A DNA stretch of 64,000 bases, from contig CANMVA010000002.1 in assembly GCA_947501355.1 (NCBI GenBank), positions 486,991 to 550,990 of the forward strand. The letters run 5' to 3'. The notes under the pieces are model-generated. The model did no database searches, was not told where the DNA came from, and saw only the letters and a program-made list of their open reading frames with translations. Positions 28,344 through 39,158 of this stretch are shown piece after piece. Source of the DNA: an uncultured Paracoccaceae bacterium (GTDB lineage: Bacteria; Pseudomonadota; Alphaproteobacteria; Rhodobacterales; Rhodobacteraceae). The stretch's first letter is position 1. Each line of letters begins with the position of its first letter. A program made the translations under genes and the position numbers.

Positions 28344-29783
28344 ATGAGTATCTTTGCGACTGAATTTCGAGTGAAACTGGGGATTTCAAAAGCGGGATTT
28401 GTCGCTTCGACTGTAGCTTGGTTGCGGGGCATCAATCGCAGTACCATTTTGGATGCTGCGGATGCGCAAGAAGACTATGAAGATGAAGTCTGGCTGCAGG
28501 CGCCAACGGGAGAGACACTCTCGCTAAAGTCGTTTGAGGACCACAACTGTTCTGTTTTCGGTGCGAGATTGGAAATCCCCGATAACGCAGGCAGAAAATG
28601 GCGTACTGAATGCATTCTGAGCCAGCTTGGTAATGATGCTTTCCTACGAATTCGGGGCCAATGCCTAGCATTGAACCATTCAGCTTTCGTCGTACCGCCA
28701 AAGAAACCACATATTATTCGCCAAGCAATCGAGGATGGTTGGTGTGTGCCTGACGGACAAGTCTTGCCTTCATTAAAGCCAATTGAGCTAAAAGCAGATC
28801 AACTTAACCTAGCGAGTGGTGCAATTGTTGGTGGTTCCACATCAATGCTTCCATGCCTTTATGTGTCACGTGGTAACCAGGATAACTTAGCTTTGGATGC
28901 CGATCAGATCGCGAAAGAGCTTGCAGGAATATGCCATGTGTTCGTTGAGCCAAGCCGTGCCTTCTCTTTTGACCTAATGGAGGCTACTAAGCGCCGCAAC
29001 CCATACGGCGGAGCGATCGCGTTATTTTCACCTGATGGCCGCGAGCACTTTCGATTGTTCAAAAGGAGCGACGACAACTCTGGACGAGCTTTGAGCAAAG
29101 AGTGTATTACTAGAGTAAATGCGATCGTTTCTTCGCGGGCAGCACGATACGCTTGGGAATGGCAAGACTTACAAGAAGCACAATCAAGAAAGTTACGCGA
29201 AGCTGCAACAACTTCCACTTCGGTTGCTTTGGATGATTACATTGAAGCATTCGATGCCGAGCTTTCCGCAAAGCAGGAAAAAATAGAGAATTTAGAAGCT
29301 CGTTTGGCTCTCGAAACAGCTCGCGCTGACGGTGAGGCGCTTTCAACAGAGGATCTGTTTCCAACAGAGCTGAAAAATAGAATCGGACCAGAACTATATG
29401 ATGGCGAGTTCACAGATCGCCTTCGATCGTTCCTATTGCTCGCGCTAGAAAATCCGAGTTCTCCCCGAAACCGTAGAACAGACGACTTCATAAGAAGACT
29501 GTTAACTCAGATACAATTCAGTGGTCGGTCTTCTTCGTTAATTTCCCAAATTAAGACTGCGTGTCGCGATGGGAACCAAATGCCCAAACAACTTGGTTCG
29601 CTACTGTCAGGTTTCGGTTTCGAAAGAAGCTCGGCGGGTAAGCATACGAAATTCGAGCCGCCAACAGATCTATTTGGCCTTCAAACAGAGGTTTTGCCTT
29701 CAACGCCAAGCGATTCTCAGCGCGGCGGCAAAAATAGAGGAGCTGAAGTGATCAAAAATTTTGGTCTTACTGAACTCAAATAA
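28344..29783 (+). CDS. Unrecognised 479-aa accessory protein with coiled coil
   Basis: This 479-residue protein starts at ATG after a GAGGAGGTAG ribosome-binding site and is read against the ribosomal genes. The N-terminal ~250 residues form a mixed alpha/beta domain that I do not recognise. Residues ~265-325 are charged and helical, likely a coiled coil (AELSAKQEKIENLEARLALE). The C-terminal ~60 residues (LLSGFGFERSSAGKHTKFEP … TPSDSQRGGKN) recall the small HicA-like RNA-binding fold, but this is only a visual hint. The gene is AT-richer than its neighbours, which suggests transfer. No signal peptide is seen. Function unknown. Confidence 0.75.
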   Translation: MSIFATEFRVKLGISKAGFVASTVAWLRGINRSTILDAADAQEDYEDEVWLQAPTGETLSLKSFEDHNCSVFGARLEIPDNAGRKWRTECILSQLGNDAFLRIRGQCLALNHSAFVVPPKKPHIIRQAIEDGWCVPDGQVLPSLKPIELKADQLNLASGAIVGGSTSMLPCLYVSRGNQDNLALDADQIAKELAGICHVFVEPSRAFSFDLMEATKRRNPYGGAIALFSPDGREHFRLFKRSDDNSGRALSKECITRVNAIVSSRAARYAWEWQDLQEAQSRKLREAATTSTSVALDDYIEAFDAELSAKQEKIENLEARLALETARADGEALSTEDLFPTELKNRIGPELYDGEFTDRLRSFLLLALENPSSPRNRRTDDFIRRLLTQIQFSGRSSSLISQIKTACRDGNQMPKQLGSLLSGFGFERSSAGKHTKFEPPTDLFGLQTEVLPSTPSDSQRGGKNRGAEVIKNFGLTELK

Positions 29784-29815
29784 AGAAGGACCTGCGAATT
29801 ACGCAGGCCCTTCTT
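29783..29815 (-). terminator. Terminator after rplW
   Basis: A 14-bp stem (arms AAGAAGGACCTGCG and CGCAGGCCCTTCTT on the plus strand, 5-base loop) is fully paired only on the minus RNA, where the A/C mismatch becomes a G-U wobble. It is followed by TATTTGAG. It lies ~25 bases after the rplW stop and overlaps the end of the convergent 479-codon gene. Confidence 0.8.
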
Positions 29816-29838
29816 GCCCAAGTCTTTTGATACAGCCC

Positions 29839-30135
29839 TTACAGACCTGTGTTCACGTCGATCGTGTTGCCCTCTTCGAGGGTCACATAGGCTTTCTTGA
29901 CGTCCTTGCGGCGGCCCAACTGGCCGCGGAACCGCTTGGATTTACCTTTGGTGATCGTCGTGTTGACCGCTTTGACCTTCACACCAAAGAGCGTTTCAAC
30001 GGCTTCCTTGATCTGGGGTTTGTTCGCGTCGATCGCCACTTCGAAAACCACGGCGCCGTTCTCGGACGCCATTGTGGCTTTTTCGGTGATGATCGGCTTG
30101 CGGATCACGTCGTAGTGTTCAGCCTTCGCGCTCAT
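29839..30135 (-). CDS. rplW: 50S ribosomal protein L23
   Basis: This 98-residue L23 has [19 protein letters not shown] and the loop [23 protein letters not shown]. It sits at the tunnel exit and docks SRP and trigger factor. Its start overlaps the rplD stop by four bases. It is the last gene of the rpsL-led block. Confidence 0.97.
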   Translation of the reverse strand: MSAKAEHYDVIRKPIITEKATMASENGAVVFEVAIDANKPQIKEAVETLFGVKVKAVNTTITKGKSKRFRGQLGRRKDVKKAYVTLEEGNTIDVNTGL

Positions 30136-30752
30136 TTCAGTCGAGCCTCCAGTGCTTCGACACCCGCCTTCGTCAACACCAGAGTGTCACGCTTGAGGAT
30201 ATCATAGACGTTTGCGCCCATCGACGGCAGCACATCGAGACCTTCGATGTTGCGGGCGGCCTGAGCGAAGTTTTCGTTCACTTCGGCCCCGTCGATGATG
30301 AGGGCGCGCTTCCAGCCAAGCTCTTTGATCTGCTTGGCCAATGCGCCCGTTTTCGCGTCCTTCAGATCGACCGTGTCGATCACAACCAACTCGCCTGCAG
30401 TCGCTTTCGCGGACAGAGCGTGCTTGAGGCCAAGCTTGCGGAATTTCTTCGTCAGCTCGTGGCCGTGGCTGCGCGGGGTGGGGCCTTTGTAGATACCACC
30501 ACCACGGAAGATCGGCGCATTGCGGGAACCGTGGCGTGCGCCGCCGGTGCCCTTCTGGCGATAGATCTTCTTGGTCGAATAGCTGGTCTCGGACCGCGTC
30601 TTGACCTTGTGGGTGCCAGCTTGCGCATTGTTGCGCTGCCAGCGGACCACGCGGTGCAGGATGTCTGCACGCGGCTCCAGACCGAAGATGGCGTCGTCGA
30701 GATCGACAGACCCTGCCTTCTTGGCGTCGAGTTTGATCACGTCGAGTTTCAT
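30132..30752 (-). CDS. rplD: 50S ribosomal protein L4
   Basis: This 206-residue L4 contains the extended loop region [25 protein letters not shown] and [25 protein letters not shown]. It lines the exit tunnel and in enterobacteria autoregulates the S10 operon. It overlaps rplC and rplW by four bases on each side. Confidence 0.97.
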   Translation of the reverse strand: MKLDVIKLDAKKAGSVDLDDAIFGLEPRADILHRVVRWQRNNAQAGTHKVKTRSETSYSTKKIYRQKGTGGARHGSRNAPIFRGGGIYKGPTPRSHGHELTKKFRKLGLKHALSAKATAGELVVIDTVDLKDAKTGALAKQIKELGWKRALIIDGAEVNENFAQAARNIEGLDVLPSMGANVYDILKRDTLVLTKAGVEALEARLK

Positions 30753-31591
30753 TCGTCGCCTTCCTTCTTCTCAGCTTCGATCTCGGCCTCGGCGGCTTTG
30801 AGCGCAGCTTCTTCCTGTGCGGCGGCCTCTGCGGCAGCGGCCTCTGCGGCGGCGGCTTCTTCAGCAGCGGCCTGAGCGGCGGCTTCTTCAGCAGCTTTCG
30901 CAGCGGCTTCGGCGTCGGACTTCAGCGCGGCGGGCAGAATGGCGTTCTCGGGGAACGGCTTCTTGACCGCATCCTTGATCGTCACCCAACCGCCTTTGGA
31001 GCCGGGAACAGCGCCTTTGACCATGATCAGGCCACGGTCGGCATCGGTGCGGATCACTTGCAGGTTCTGCGTCGTGACCTTGGCAGCACCCATGTGACCG
31101 GCCATCTTCTTACCTTTGAAGACCTTGCCGGGATCCTGACACTGACCCGTGGAGCCGTGCGAGCGGTGGCTGATGGAGACACCGTGCGTGGCGCGCAGAC
31201 CGCCGAAGTTGTGACGCTTCATGGCACCGGCAAAGCCTTTACCAATGGACGTGCCACAGACGTCAACGAACTGACCCTCGAAGTAGTGGTTCGCGGTGAT
31301 CTCTTCACCCACGGCGATCACGTTCTCAGGGGCCACGCGGAACTCAGCGATCTTACGCTTGGGTTCCACCTTGGCCGCTGCGAAATGACCACGCATGGCT
31401 TGGGATGTGCGTTTTGCCTTGGCCGACCCGGCACCCAGCTGAACAGCGCTATAGCCGTCCTTTTCGGGCGTGCGGTTTGCGACCACTTGCAGTTTGTCGA
31501 GCTGGAGAACGGTGACAGGGACCTGCTTTCCGTCTTCCAGGAAGAGCCGGGTCATGCCGACCTTCTTTGCGATTACACCAGAGCGCATCAT
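30749..31591 (-). CDS. rplC: 50S ribosomal protein L3 with Ala/Glu-rich C-terminal extension
   Basis: This 280-residue L3 has the core motif set ([62 protein letters not shown]). After about residue 225 it carries a ~55-residue tail made almost only of Ala and Glu with a few Lys, likely a helix. E. coli L3 is 209 residues, so the tail is an addition seen in some Alphaproteobacteria. The start at 31591 is seven bases after GGAG. It overlaps rplD by four bases. Confidence 0.96.
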   Translation of the reverse strand: MMRSGVIAKKVGMTRLFLEDGKQVPVTVLQLDKLQVVANRTPEKDGYSAVQLGAGSAKAKRTSQAMRGHFAAAKVEPKRKIAEFRVAPENVIAVGEEITANHYFEGQFVDVCGTSIGKGFAGAMKRHNFGGLRATHGVSISHRSHGSTGQCQDPGKVFKGKKMAGHMGAAKVTTQNLQVIRTDADRGLIMVKGAVPGSKGGWVTIKDAVKKPFPENAILPAALKSDAEAAAKAAEEAAAQAAAEEAAAAEAAAAEAAAQEEAALKAAEAEIEAEKKEGDE

Positions 31592-31602
31592 GGATACTCT
31601 CC

Positions 31603-31911
31603 TTAAACCTTGATCTCGACGTCAACACCGGCAGCCAGGTCGAGCTTCATCAGCGCGTCCACGGTCTGGGGTGTCGGGTCGACGATGTCGAGCAGGCGCT
31701 TGTGCGTCCGGATTTCCCACTGGTCGCGGGATTTCTTGTCAACGTGGGGACCACGCAGGACGGTGAAGCGTTCGATCTTGTTGGGCATCGGGATCGGGCC
31801 ACGCACTTGGGCGCCCGTCCGTTTGGCTGTGTTGACGATTTCCTGCGTGCTGGCATCCAGAACGCGGTAATCGAAAGCCTTCAGCCGAATGCGAATAGTT
31901 TGGCTTTGCAT
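31603..31911 (-). CDS. rpsJ: 30S ribosomal protein S10
   Basis: This 102-residue S10 starts [19 protein letters not shown] and has [46 protein letters not shown]. It also acts as NusE in antitermination. It follows tuf by ~82 bases with a hairpin between. Confidence 0.98.
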   Translation of the reverse strand: MQSQTIRIRLKAFDYRVLDASTQEIVNTAKRTGAQVRGPIPMPNKIERFTVLRGPHVDKKSRDQWEIRTHKRLLDIVDPTPQTVDALMKLDLAAGVDVEIKV

Positions 31912-31944
31912 TTGATGAGCCTCTCGCGGCGTTAGAGTTGATAG

Positions 31945-31972
31945 GTGGAGCGGCGATCAGCCGCCGCCCCAC
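31945..31972 (-). promoter_or_regulatory. Intercistronic hairpin between tuf and rpsJ
   Basis: On the minus RNA an 11-bp stem forms (GUGGGGCGGCG / CGCCGCUCCAC, 6-base loop) with one G-U wobble that would be an A/C mismatch on the other strand. There is no T-tract, so it is more likely a processing or stability element at the tuf 3' end than a terminator. Confidence 0.5.
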
Positions 31973-31993
31973 ATCGAACCCGTAGGTCTTTGT

Positions 31994-33169
<1,176 letters not shown>

Positions 33170-33196
33170 GATAGGCTCCTTCTTTGACTTGTGGGC

Positions 33197-33251
33197 GGCG
33201 GGGTAGGCCCCGCCCTACGGTTGGTGGGTAGGGCGGGGTTCGATCCCCGCC
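33197..33251. repeat. REP-like double palindrome between fusA and tuf
   Basis: Two hairpins share the same 7-bp stem GGCGGGG/CCCCGCC (33197-33214 and 33232-33251). The right arm of the first and the left arm of the second also form a perfect 11-bp inverted repeat (CCCCGCCCTAC 33208-33218 with GTAGGGCGGGG 33228-33238), so the two states exclude each other. This looks like an intergenic repeat of the REP/BIME kind. Confidence 0.65.
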
Positions 33252-33256
33252 ATCCC

Positions 33257-35374
33257 TTAGGCGAATTTCGCCTGAATTTCTTCCGAGATGTTCTGCGGAA
33301 CAGGCTCGTAGTGACCGAACTGCATGGTGAAGTTCGCCCGACCCGACGACATCGAACGCAGCGTGTTGATGTAGCCGAACATATTGGCCAGCGGGACCTG
33401 CGCGTCGATTGCAATCGCGTTGCCGCGCGTGTCCTGACCCTGCACCTGACCGCGACGAGACGTCAGATCGCCGATGATGCCGCCAGTATATTCTTCCGGG
33501 GTGACAACTTCGACTTTCATGATCGGCTCGAGCAGCTTGGCGCCGGCTTTCTTCATGCCTTCACGCATGCCCATACGGGCTGCGATTTCGAACGCCAGCA
33601 CGCTGGAGTCCACGTCGTGGAACTTACCGTCGATTAGGGCCACCTTGAAGTCGATCACGGGGAAGCCAGCCAGAGGGCCGCTATCCATGACGGACATGAT
33701 GCCTTTTTCGACACCGGGGATGTATTCCTTCGGAACGGCACCACCCACGATGCGGCTTTCGAACGAATAGCCTTCGCCGGGCTCTGTCGGCGTGATGATG
33801 AGCTTCACTTCAGCGAACTGACCCGACCCACCGGATTGCTTCTTGTGGGTATAGGTGTGCTCAACCTCGTGCGAGATCGTCTCACGGTAGGCCACCTGAG
33901 GTGCGCCGATATTCGCCTCGACCTTGAACTCGCGACGCAAACGGTCGACGAGGATATCGAGGTGAAGTTCGCCCATGCCCTTCATGATGGTCTGACCGGA
34001 CTCGAGGTCGGTCTCCACGCGGAAGGAGGGGTCTTCGGCGGCCAGACGGGCCAGACCGGTCGACATTTTCTCTTGGTCGCCTTTGGTCTTGGGCTCAACG
34101 GCGATCTCGATCACGGGATCGGGGAACGTCATCGTCTCAAGCACAACGGGATCAGCAATCGAGCAGAGCGTGTCACCTGTCGTAGTGTCCTTCAGGCCGC
34201 CCAGCGCGATGATGTCGCCGGAAAAGGCTTCCGAGATCTCGTCACGGTCGTTGGAGTGCATGATCATCATGCGGCCAACGCGCTCTTTCTTGCCTTTGGT
34301 CGAGTTCAGGAAGCTGTCGCCCTTTTCGATCTTGCCCGAGTAGATGCGGGTAAAGGTCAGGGAGCCCACGAAAGGGTCGTTCCAGATTTTGAACGCCAGC
34401 GCCGAGAACGGCATGTCATCATCCGCGCGGCGGGCGATGTCACGTGTTTCTGTCTCGTCACCGGGTTTGAAGCCCATGTAATCGACCACGTCCAGCGGGC
34501 TGGGCAGGAAGTCGACAACCGCGTTGAGCAGAGGCTGAACACCTTTGTTCTTGAACGCGGAGCCGCACAGAACCGGGATGAAGTCGATGGCGAGCGTACC
34601 CTTACGGATCAGACGACGGAGCGTCGGAACGTCGGGCTCTTCGCCTTCAAGATAGGCTTCCATGACGTCGTCGTCTTGCTCGACGGCGATCTCGATCATG
34701 GTGGAGCGCCATTCTTCGGCCAGCTCTTTCAGATCGTCGCGGATCGGGCGTTTTTCCCAGGACGCGCCGAGGTCTTCACCGGCCCACACCCACTCTTCCA
34801 TGGTGATCAGGTCGACCATGCCTTCCAGCTCGTTCTCGGCCCCGATCGGGATCTGGATCGGGCAAGGCGTTGCACCGGTGCGGTCCTTGATCATCTTCAC
34901 GCAGTTGAAGAAGTCAGCGCCGATCTTGTCCATCTTGTTGACGAACACGATGCGCGGAACCTTGTAGCGGTCCGCCTGACGCCAAACGGTTTCGGTCTGC
35001 GGCTCAACACCAGCGTTGGCGTCCAGAACAGCAACGGCACCGTCGAGAACGGCCAGCGAACGCTCGACTTCGATGGTGAAGTCGACGTGGCCGGGCGTGT
35101 CGATGATGTTCATGCGGTGCTTGGGCGTGTCGGGCGTCTGGCCGTCTTCCGTGCGCTCCCAGAACGTGGTCGTCGCAGCGGAAGTGATGGTGATGCCGCG
35201 CTCTTGCTCTTGCTCCATGTGGTCCATGGTCGCCGCGCCATCGTGCACTTCGCCGATGTTGTGGGACTTACCGGTATAGAACAGGATCCGCTCAGAGCAG
35301 GTCGTTTTACCTGCATCGATGTGAGCCATGATGCCGAAGTTACGGTAGCGTTCGAGGGGATATTCGCGTGCCAT
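33257..35374 (-). CDS. fusA: Elongation factor G
   Basis: This 705-residue GTPase drives translocation. The G-domain has AHIDAGKTT and DTPGHVDFT and the NKMDK motif; domains II-V follow, with the conserved [14 protein letters not shown] in domain III-IV and [16 protein letters not shown] near the end. It is full length and follows rpsG by 30 bases in the classical str order. Confidence 0.98.
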   Translation of the reverse strand: MAREYPLERYRNFGIMAHIDAGKTTCSERILFYTGKSHNIGEVHDGAATMDHMEQEQERGITITSAATTTFWERTEDGQTPDTPKHRMNIIDTPGHVDFTIEVERSLAVLDGAVAVLDANAGVEPQTETVWRQADRYKVPRIVFVNKMDKIGADFFNCVKMIKDRTGATPCPIQIPIGAENELEGMVDLITMEEWVWAGEDLGASWEKRPIRDDLKELAEEWRSTMIEIAVEQDDDVMEAYLEGEEPDVPTLRRLIRKGTLAIDFIPVLCGSAFKNKGVQPLLNAVVDFLPSPLDVVDYMGFKPGDETETRDIARRADDDMPFSALAFKIWNDPFVGSLTFTRIYSGKIEKGDSFLNSTKGKKERVGRMMIMHSNDRDEISEAFSGDIIALGGLKDTTTGDTLCSIADPVVLETMTFPDPVIEIAVEPKTKGDQEKMSTGLARLAAEDPSFRVETDLESGQTIMKGMGELHLDILVDRLRREFKVEANIGAPQVAYRETISHEVEHTYTHKKQSGGSGQFAEVKLIITPTEPGEGYSFESRIVGGAVPKEYIPGVEKGIMSVMDSGPLAGFPVIDFKVALIDGKFHDVDSSVLAFEIAARMGMREGMKKAGAKLLEPIMKVEVVTPEEYTGGIIGDLTSRRGQVQGQDTRGNAIAIDAQVPLANMFGYINTLRSMSSGRANFTMQFGHYEPVPQNISEEIQAKFA

Positions 35375-35404
35375 TGGGCTGCTTCCTCAAGAATTAGGGT
35401 TAAA

Positions 35405-35875
35405 TTACCAGCGGTAGTGGCTGAACGCCTTGTTGGCGTCGGCCATCTTGTGCGTGTCTTCGCGCTTCTTCACGGCGGTGCCGCGGGACTGAACAGCGTC
35501 GATCAGCTCACCTGCAAGACGTTCTTCCATGGTGTTCTCGTTGCGGCCACGGGCAGCAGTGATGAGCCAGCGGATGGCCAGCGCCTCGCGACGCTCGGGG
35601 CGCACTTCGACAGGCACCTGATAGGTCGCACCACCCACACGGCGCGAACGCACCTCAACAGCGGGTTTGATGTTGTCGAGCGCTTCGTGGAAGACCTCAA
35701 GCGGCGCGCGCTTGATCTTGCCTTCGACGCGATCCATCGCGTTGTAGACGATTTTCTCGGCGGCGGATTTCTTGCCGTCGATCATCAGGTTGTTCATGAA
35801 TTTGGTCAGAACCTTATCGCCAAATTTGGCGTCAGGCAGGACTTCGCGCTTCTCGGCGGCGTGACGGCGGGACAT
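35405..35875 (-). CDS. rpsG: 30S ribosomal protein S7
   Basis: This 156-residue S7 starts [22 protein letters not shown] and has [33 protein letters not shown]. It nucleates assembly of the 30S head and contacts E-site tRNA. It is 12 bases after rpsL. Confidence 0.98.
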   Translation of the reverse strand: MSRRHAAEKREVLPDAKFGDKVLTKFMNNLMIDGKKSAAEKIVYNAMDRVEGKIKRAPLEVFHEALDNIKPAVEVRSRRVGGATYQVPVEVRPERREALAIRWLITAARGRNENTMEERLAGELIDAVQSRGTAVKKREDTHKMADANKAFSHYRW

Positions 35876-35887
35876 CTGAGCCTCTCC

Positions 35888-36259
35888 TTACTTGGGACGC
35901 TTGGCGCCGTATTTCGAACGGCGTTGTTTACGATCTTTGACGCCCTGGGTATCCAGAACACCGCGCAGGATGTGATAGCGCACACCGGGAAGGTCTTTGA
36001 CACGACCGCCGCGGATCAGAACCACAGAGTGCTCCTGAAGGTTGTGGCTTTCACCGGGGATATAGCTGATCACCTCGAACCCGTTGGTCAGGCGCACCTT
36101 GGCGACCTTACGCATAGCGGAGTTCGGCTTCTTCGGTGTGGTCGTGTAGACGCGTGTGCACACGCCACGCTTCTGCGGGCACTCTTGCAAGTGCATGGAC
36201 TTCGACCGTTTTACTTTGGGCTGACGCGGTTTGCGGATCAGCTGCTGGATCGTTGGCAT
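35888..36259 (-). CDS. rpsL: 30S ribosomal protein S12
   Basis: This 123-residue S12 starts [21 protein letters not shown] and has the decoding motifs [21 protein letters not shown] and [14 protein letters not shown]. The classic streptomycin-sensitive lysines are present (TTPKKPNS and GRVKDLPG). The frame extends ~73 codons upstream but only this start matches the family. It is the first gene of its block, not adjacent to rpoC. Confidence 0.97.
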   Translation of the reverse strand: MPTIQQLIRKPRQPKVKRSKSMHLQECPQKRGVCTRVYTTTPKKPNSAMRKVAKVRLTNGFEVISYIPGESHNLQEHSVVLIRGGRVKDLPGVRYHILRGVLDTQGVKDRKQRRSKYGAKRPK

Positions 36260-36589
36260 TGGGCTCTTTTCCCCGTTCTCAACACATGTGTTCGCGGGAC
36301 AATCCCGCAGGTTCATCTTCAAAAGCGCTTCGCGCGTCCGCAAAACGCAAAAACCGCAAGCGCACCCATCAGCGGGAGCGGTGCGGCGGGTATCCAGAGG
36401 ATCGGGGCGTTTCGGCCCGGATCGTGACCACTTCGGTTCTGATTTAAGCGACCCATGCACGTCACACAGATCACTCAAGTGGGCGCCGTATAGGGGGAGT
36501 CGGAGGGGCTGTCAACAGCATGCACACCACTGGACGCGGTCCATTCGCGGTGTCATGCTCATGGCCATTGAAACTGCGGATCGTGGGTT
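36260..36589. other. Intergenic region with the rpsL leader and promoter
   Basis: About 330 bases without a gene. The minus strand carries a ~220-base leader to rpsL and its promoter candidate at 36487-36515. The remaining bases are upstream of the plus-strand glycosyltransferase. No further conserved structure was recognised. Confidence 0.6.
36487..36515 (-). promoter_or_regulatory. Promoter candidate for rpsL-...-rplW
   Basis: On the minus strand a consensus -35 TTGACA (36515-36510), 17 bp of C-rich spacer and -10 TATACG (36492-36487). It shares the CCCCCTATACGGC core with the rpmC promoter candidate. It is the strongest-looking promoter in the window and implies a ~220-base leader. Confidence 0.78.
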
Positions 36590-37393
36590 ATGCAAGTCGT
36601 TGGATTATGTCGTTTCTCCTATCCGGGTTTCGGAGGCTATCGCCGCAGCCATGACAGCATCGAAGAGCGTTGCAATTTTCTGTATCAGGACGACCGGATC
36701 GAAGAGCGGTTTCGCTTTTTCGAGGCGATTACCCTGCCCGGCATCCGCGCCCAGACCGATCCTGATTTCACCTTTGTCGTTCTGACAGGCACAAGTCTGC
36801 CCGATCACCACTTTCTGCGGCTGAAAATGCTGCTGGACGACATCCCACAGGCCAAACTGCTGCAGTTGAAGCCGATGCACCACCGCACCGCCATGGCCGA
36901 GGCGATCCTGCCCGAAATTGATCTCAAGCGCGGGCCGTCGATCCAGTTCCGTCTGGATGATGATGACGGTGTGAACATCCGTTTCATCGAAAAGCTGCGC
37001 ATGGCGCGCAAGGATGCGCAGGTGATCTTTGACCGCAAGAACAAGGTCGCGATTGACTTCACCCAAGGCTATACCGCGACACTGCACAAGACCGGCATGA
37101 AGGTGACCCGCGTCTCCACCACGCTGTGGACCCCTGCCCTTGCGGTGATCCAGCGGGGCTATTCCAAAGACACGGTCATGCATTTCCCGCATCACGTTCT
37201 GAACCGGCAGATGACGGTCATCAGCTATTCGGGCGAACCGATGTTCATCCGAGGGGTGAACGATTACAACGGCGATCCCATCGTCAACAAGTTCCACAAA
37301 CCCTCCAAGATGGACAAGGAAACGACGGACGTTCTGGCCAACAGGTTCAACATCCGTCAGGCGGATGTGCGGCGCATCTTCAAGGCCAGCTGA
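36590..37393 (+). CDS. Rhamnosyltransferase-like protein (paralogue 1)
   Basis: This ~267-residue protein begins MQVVGLCRFSYPGFGGYRR and carries FRFFEAITLPGIRAQTDPDFTFV and the acidic motif FRLDDDDGVN, typical of the putative rhamnosyltransferase family (PF11316 type). It shares this layout with the minus-strand genes ending at 38250 and 57572. No signal peptide or membrane helix is seen. Donor sugar and acceptor are unknown. It is convergent with the DMT transporter gene, overlapping its end by 37 bases. Confidence 0.78.
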   Translation: MQVVGLCRFSYPGFGGYRRSHDSIEERCNFLYQDDRIEERFRFFEAITLPGIRAQTDPDFTFVVLTGTSLPDHHFLRLKMLLDDIPQAKLLQLKPMHHRTAMAEAILPEIDLKRGPSIQFRLDDDDGVNIRFIEKLRMARKDAQVIFDRKNKVAIDFTQGYTATLHKTGMKVTRVSTTLWTPALAVIQRGYSKDTVMHFPHHVLNRQMTVISYSGEPMFIRGVNDYNGDPIVNKFHKPSKMDKETTDVLANRFNIRQADVRRIFKAS

Positions 37394-38253
37394 CGCTCGC
37401 GCCAATAGGTGAAGATGCCGGTGGCCACGACAATGGCGGCCCCCAGCAAGGTCAGCCAATCGGGCCATTCGCCGAAGATGAGCAGGCCGAGGATCAGCGC
37501 CCAGATCAGCCCGGTATAGCGGAACGGCGCGATGAAGCCGATATCACCGACGCGCATCACCATGACGCTGGCCAGATAACCCACGATGATGCACAGGGCC
37601 GCTGCCAGTAGCTGGCCGTAGGCCAGTGCGCTCATCGGCGCCCAGGGCTGGGTTAACGTGCCGAAGAAGCCCACCACGCCGATGGCTGCGGCACCTGCCA
37701 GCGCGACGGTGAGGGATGGCACATCGCGGGTCAGTTTGCGGGTAAAGATATCGCGCAGTGTCACGGCTGCGACGGCCAGAAGCGCATAAAGCGCGTAGGT
37801 GTTGAAGCCCTCCGGGCCGGGCCGCACAATCAACAACACACCCACAAGCCCAACGAGAATGGCGACCATACGACGCCAGCCAACAGCCTCCCCCAGCAAG
37901 AGAGCGCCAGCGAGTGTCACTGTCAGCGGGAGGGCTTGCAGGATCGCGGTGACATTTGCGATGGGCATATTGAAGAGCGCGGTCAGAAAGAAATACGCGG
38001 CGACAACTTCGGACAGAGTGCGCAGGGCGATGAGGCCCCAATCGCGGCGCGGCAGATCAAAACGCAACTGCCCCACGGCAATGGCCAGCATGAAGATCAG
38101 CACGGTTGTCACGATCCCGCGCAAAAACAGCGCCTGCATCAGCGGCACCTCGTCAGAAGCGGCTTTCATGAACGCGTCGTTGAAGGTGAACCCGGCCATG
38201 CTGGCCGTCATCAAAAGCGCGCCGCGTGTGTTGTCCGCGAGGCCCGTGCTCAT
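37357..38253 (-). CDS. DMT-superfamily (EamA-type) transporter
   Basis: This 298-residue protein has about ten hydrophobic segments in two EamA repeats. The first starts ALLMTASMAGFTFNDAFMKAAS and the second includes LALAGAAAIGVVGFFG. It resembles drug/metabolite exporters related to RhaT/YdcZ; the substrate cannot be given. Its start overlaps the stop of the upstream glycosyltransferase gene by four bases, so the two are likely co-expressed. Confidence 0.88.
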   Translation of the reverse strand: MSTGLADNTRGALLMTASMAGFTFNDAFMKAASDEVPLMQALFLRGIVTTVLIFMLAIAVGQLRFDLPRRDWGLIALRTLSEVVAAYFFLTALFNMPIANVTAILQALPLTVTLAGALLLGEAVGWRRMVAILVGLVGVLLIVRPGPEGFNTYALYALLAVAAVTLRDIFTRKLTRDVPSLTVALAGAAAIGVVGFFGTLTQPWAPMSALAYGQLLAAALCIIVGYLASVMVMRVGDIGFIAPFRYTGLIWALILGLLIFGEWPDWLTLLGAAIVVATGIFTYWRERQLALKMRRTSA

Positions 38254-39044
38254 GGTTTGCGCAATTCGTCCGGGGTCAGGTTGAATTGCGCCTCAAGCAC
38301 GGCGGCAATGTCGTCCTCCGACATCTCGCGGGTGCGTCCGCTGAAGGCCGGGGTGGAGCCGTTATCCTGATGCACGGTGCGGATATAGCAAGGCGTCTCG
38401 GCTTCCGAGAAGGTGTTGTAGAATTGCGCAAGAATGCGGTGATTGCGGCGATAGATGTTTTCGCTATGCCCCATCGGGACGGTCAGTGCGGTCCCCACAG
38501 CCAGGGGGGTCTTTTCGGTCGCATCGAAAATCTCGGGCGGGTTCTGGGTGTAATCGACATAGAGCCCCTTGTTGAAGGCAATCGCTGTGGGCGCATCATC
38601 AGCCAGCTTGTCAGCCCAATGGCGCAGGCGCTTGACGAAATCACGGTCTACGGCGTCGTCGTCATCTAACCGGAACGTGGTGCGATGGGTCGCGTCCGAG
38701 CGGGCGACCTCGTCATAGGCCCGGCGCATGGCGCGGTAATGGGGCAGCGACGGATAAGCCAGAATCCTGACCTGCGGGGTATCCGCGACAAGGTTGGCCA
38801 GTCGGGTCTGGACGGGCTCCGGCATGGTCTCTCCGACCAGGATCAGCATGGTGAAGTCCGGGTCTGTTTGCGCGCTAAGGCAAGGCAGCGTGAACCGCTC
38901 GAAGAGGGCAATCCGCCGGTCAAGGCGGGCAGGATCGTAGAGAAAGGCCTCGGCCTCTTCGGCGGTATCGTGCTTTTTGCGGAAGCCCCCAAGGGAAGGG
39001 TAGGAAAAGCGCAGAAGGCCGATGATCTGATTTGTGGCGGTCAT
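38250..39044 (-). CDS. Rhamnosyltransferase-like protein (paralogue 2)
   Basis: This ~264-residue protein is similar in order of motifs to the gene at 36590: GLLRFSYPSLGGFRKKHDT, RIALFERFTLPCLSAQTDPDFTML and TFRLDDDDAVDRDFV. It belongs to the same putative rhamnosyltransferase family. It is divergent from the phytanoyl-CoA dioxygenase-like gene (~115 bases) and overlaps the transporter start by four bases. A shared role in surface glycan synthesis is an inference. Confidence 0.78.
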   Translation of the reverse strand: MTATNQIIGLLRFSYPSLGGFRKKHDTAEEAEAFLYDPARLDRRIALFERFTLPCLSAQTDPDFTMLILVGETMPEPVQTRLANLVADTPQVRILAYPSLPHYRAMRRAYDEVARSDATHRTTFRLDDDDAVDRDFVKRLRHWADKLADDAPTAIAFNKGLYVDYTQNPPEIFDATEKTPLAVGTALTVPMGHSENIYRRNHRILAQFYNTFSEAETPCYIRTVHQDNGSTPAFSGRTREMSEDDIAAVLEAQFNLTPDELRKP

Positions 39045-39158
39045 GGCGGCACCTTATCGGGGCGGCCAAGCGGGGCAAGCCAAAAGACAGATCGCGCCCC
39101 TTGGCAGCACAGCGCCGCGCGGCGTAGCATGGCCCCAGCAGCAAGCGAGGCGCGGATC

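Noticed and set aside
33232..33251. T-arm-like GGGTTCGATCCCC sequence suggesting a tRNA
   Set aside because: No acceptor, D-arm or anticodon stem around it; it is part of the palindromic repeat between fusA and tuf.
33836..36427. 863-codon frame antisense to fusA/rpsG/rpsL
   Set aside because: Shadow of the coding strand; composition rich in His/Arg/Gln typical of antisense frames.
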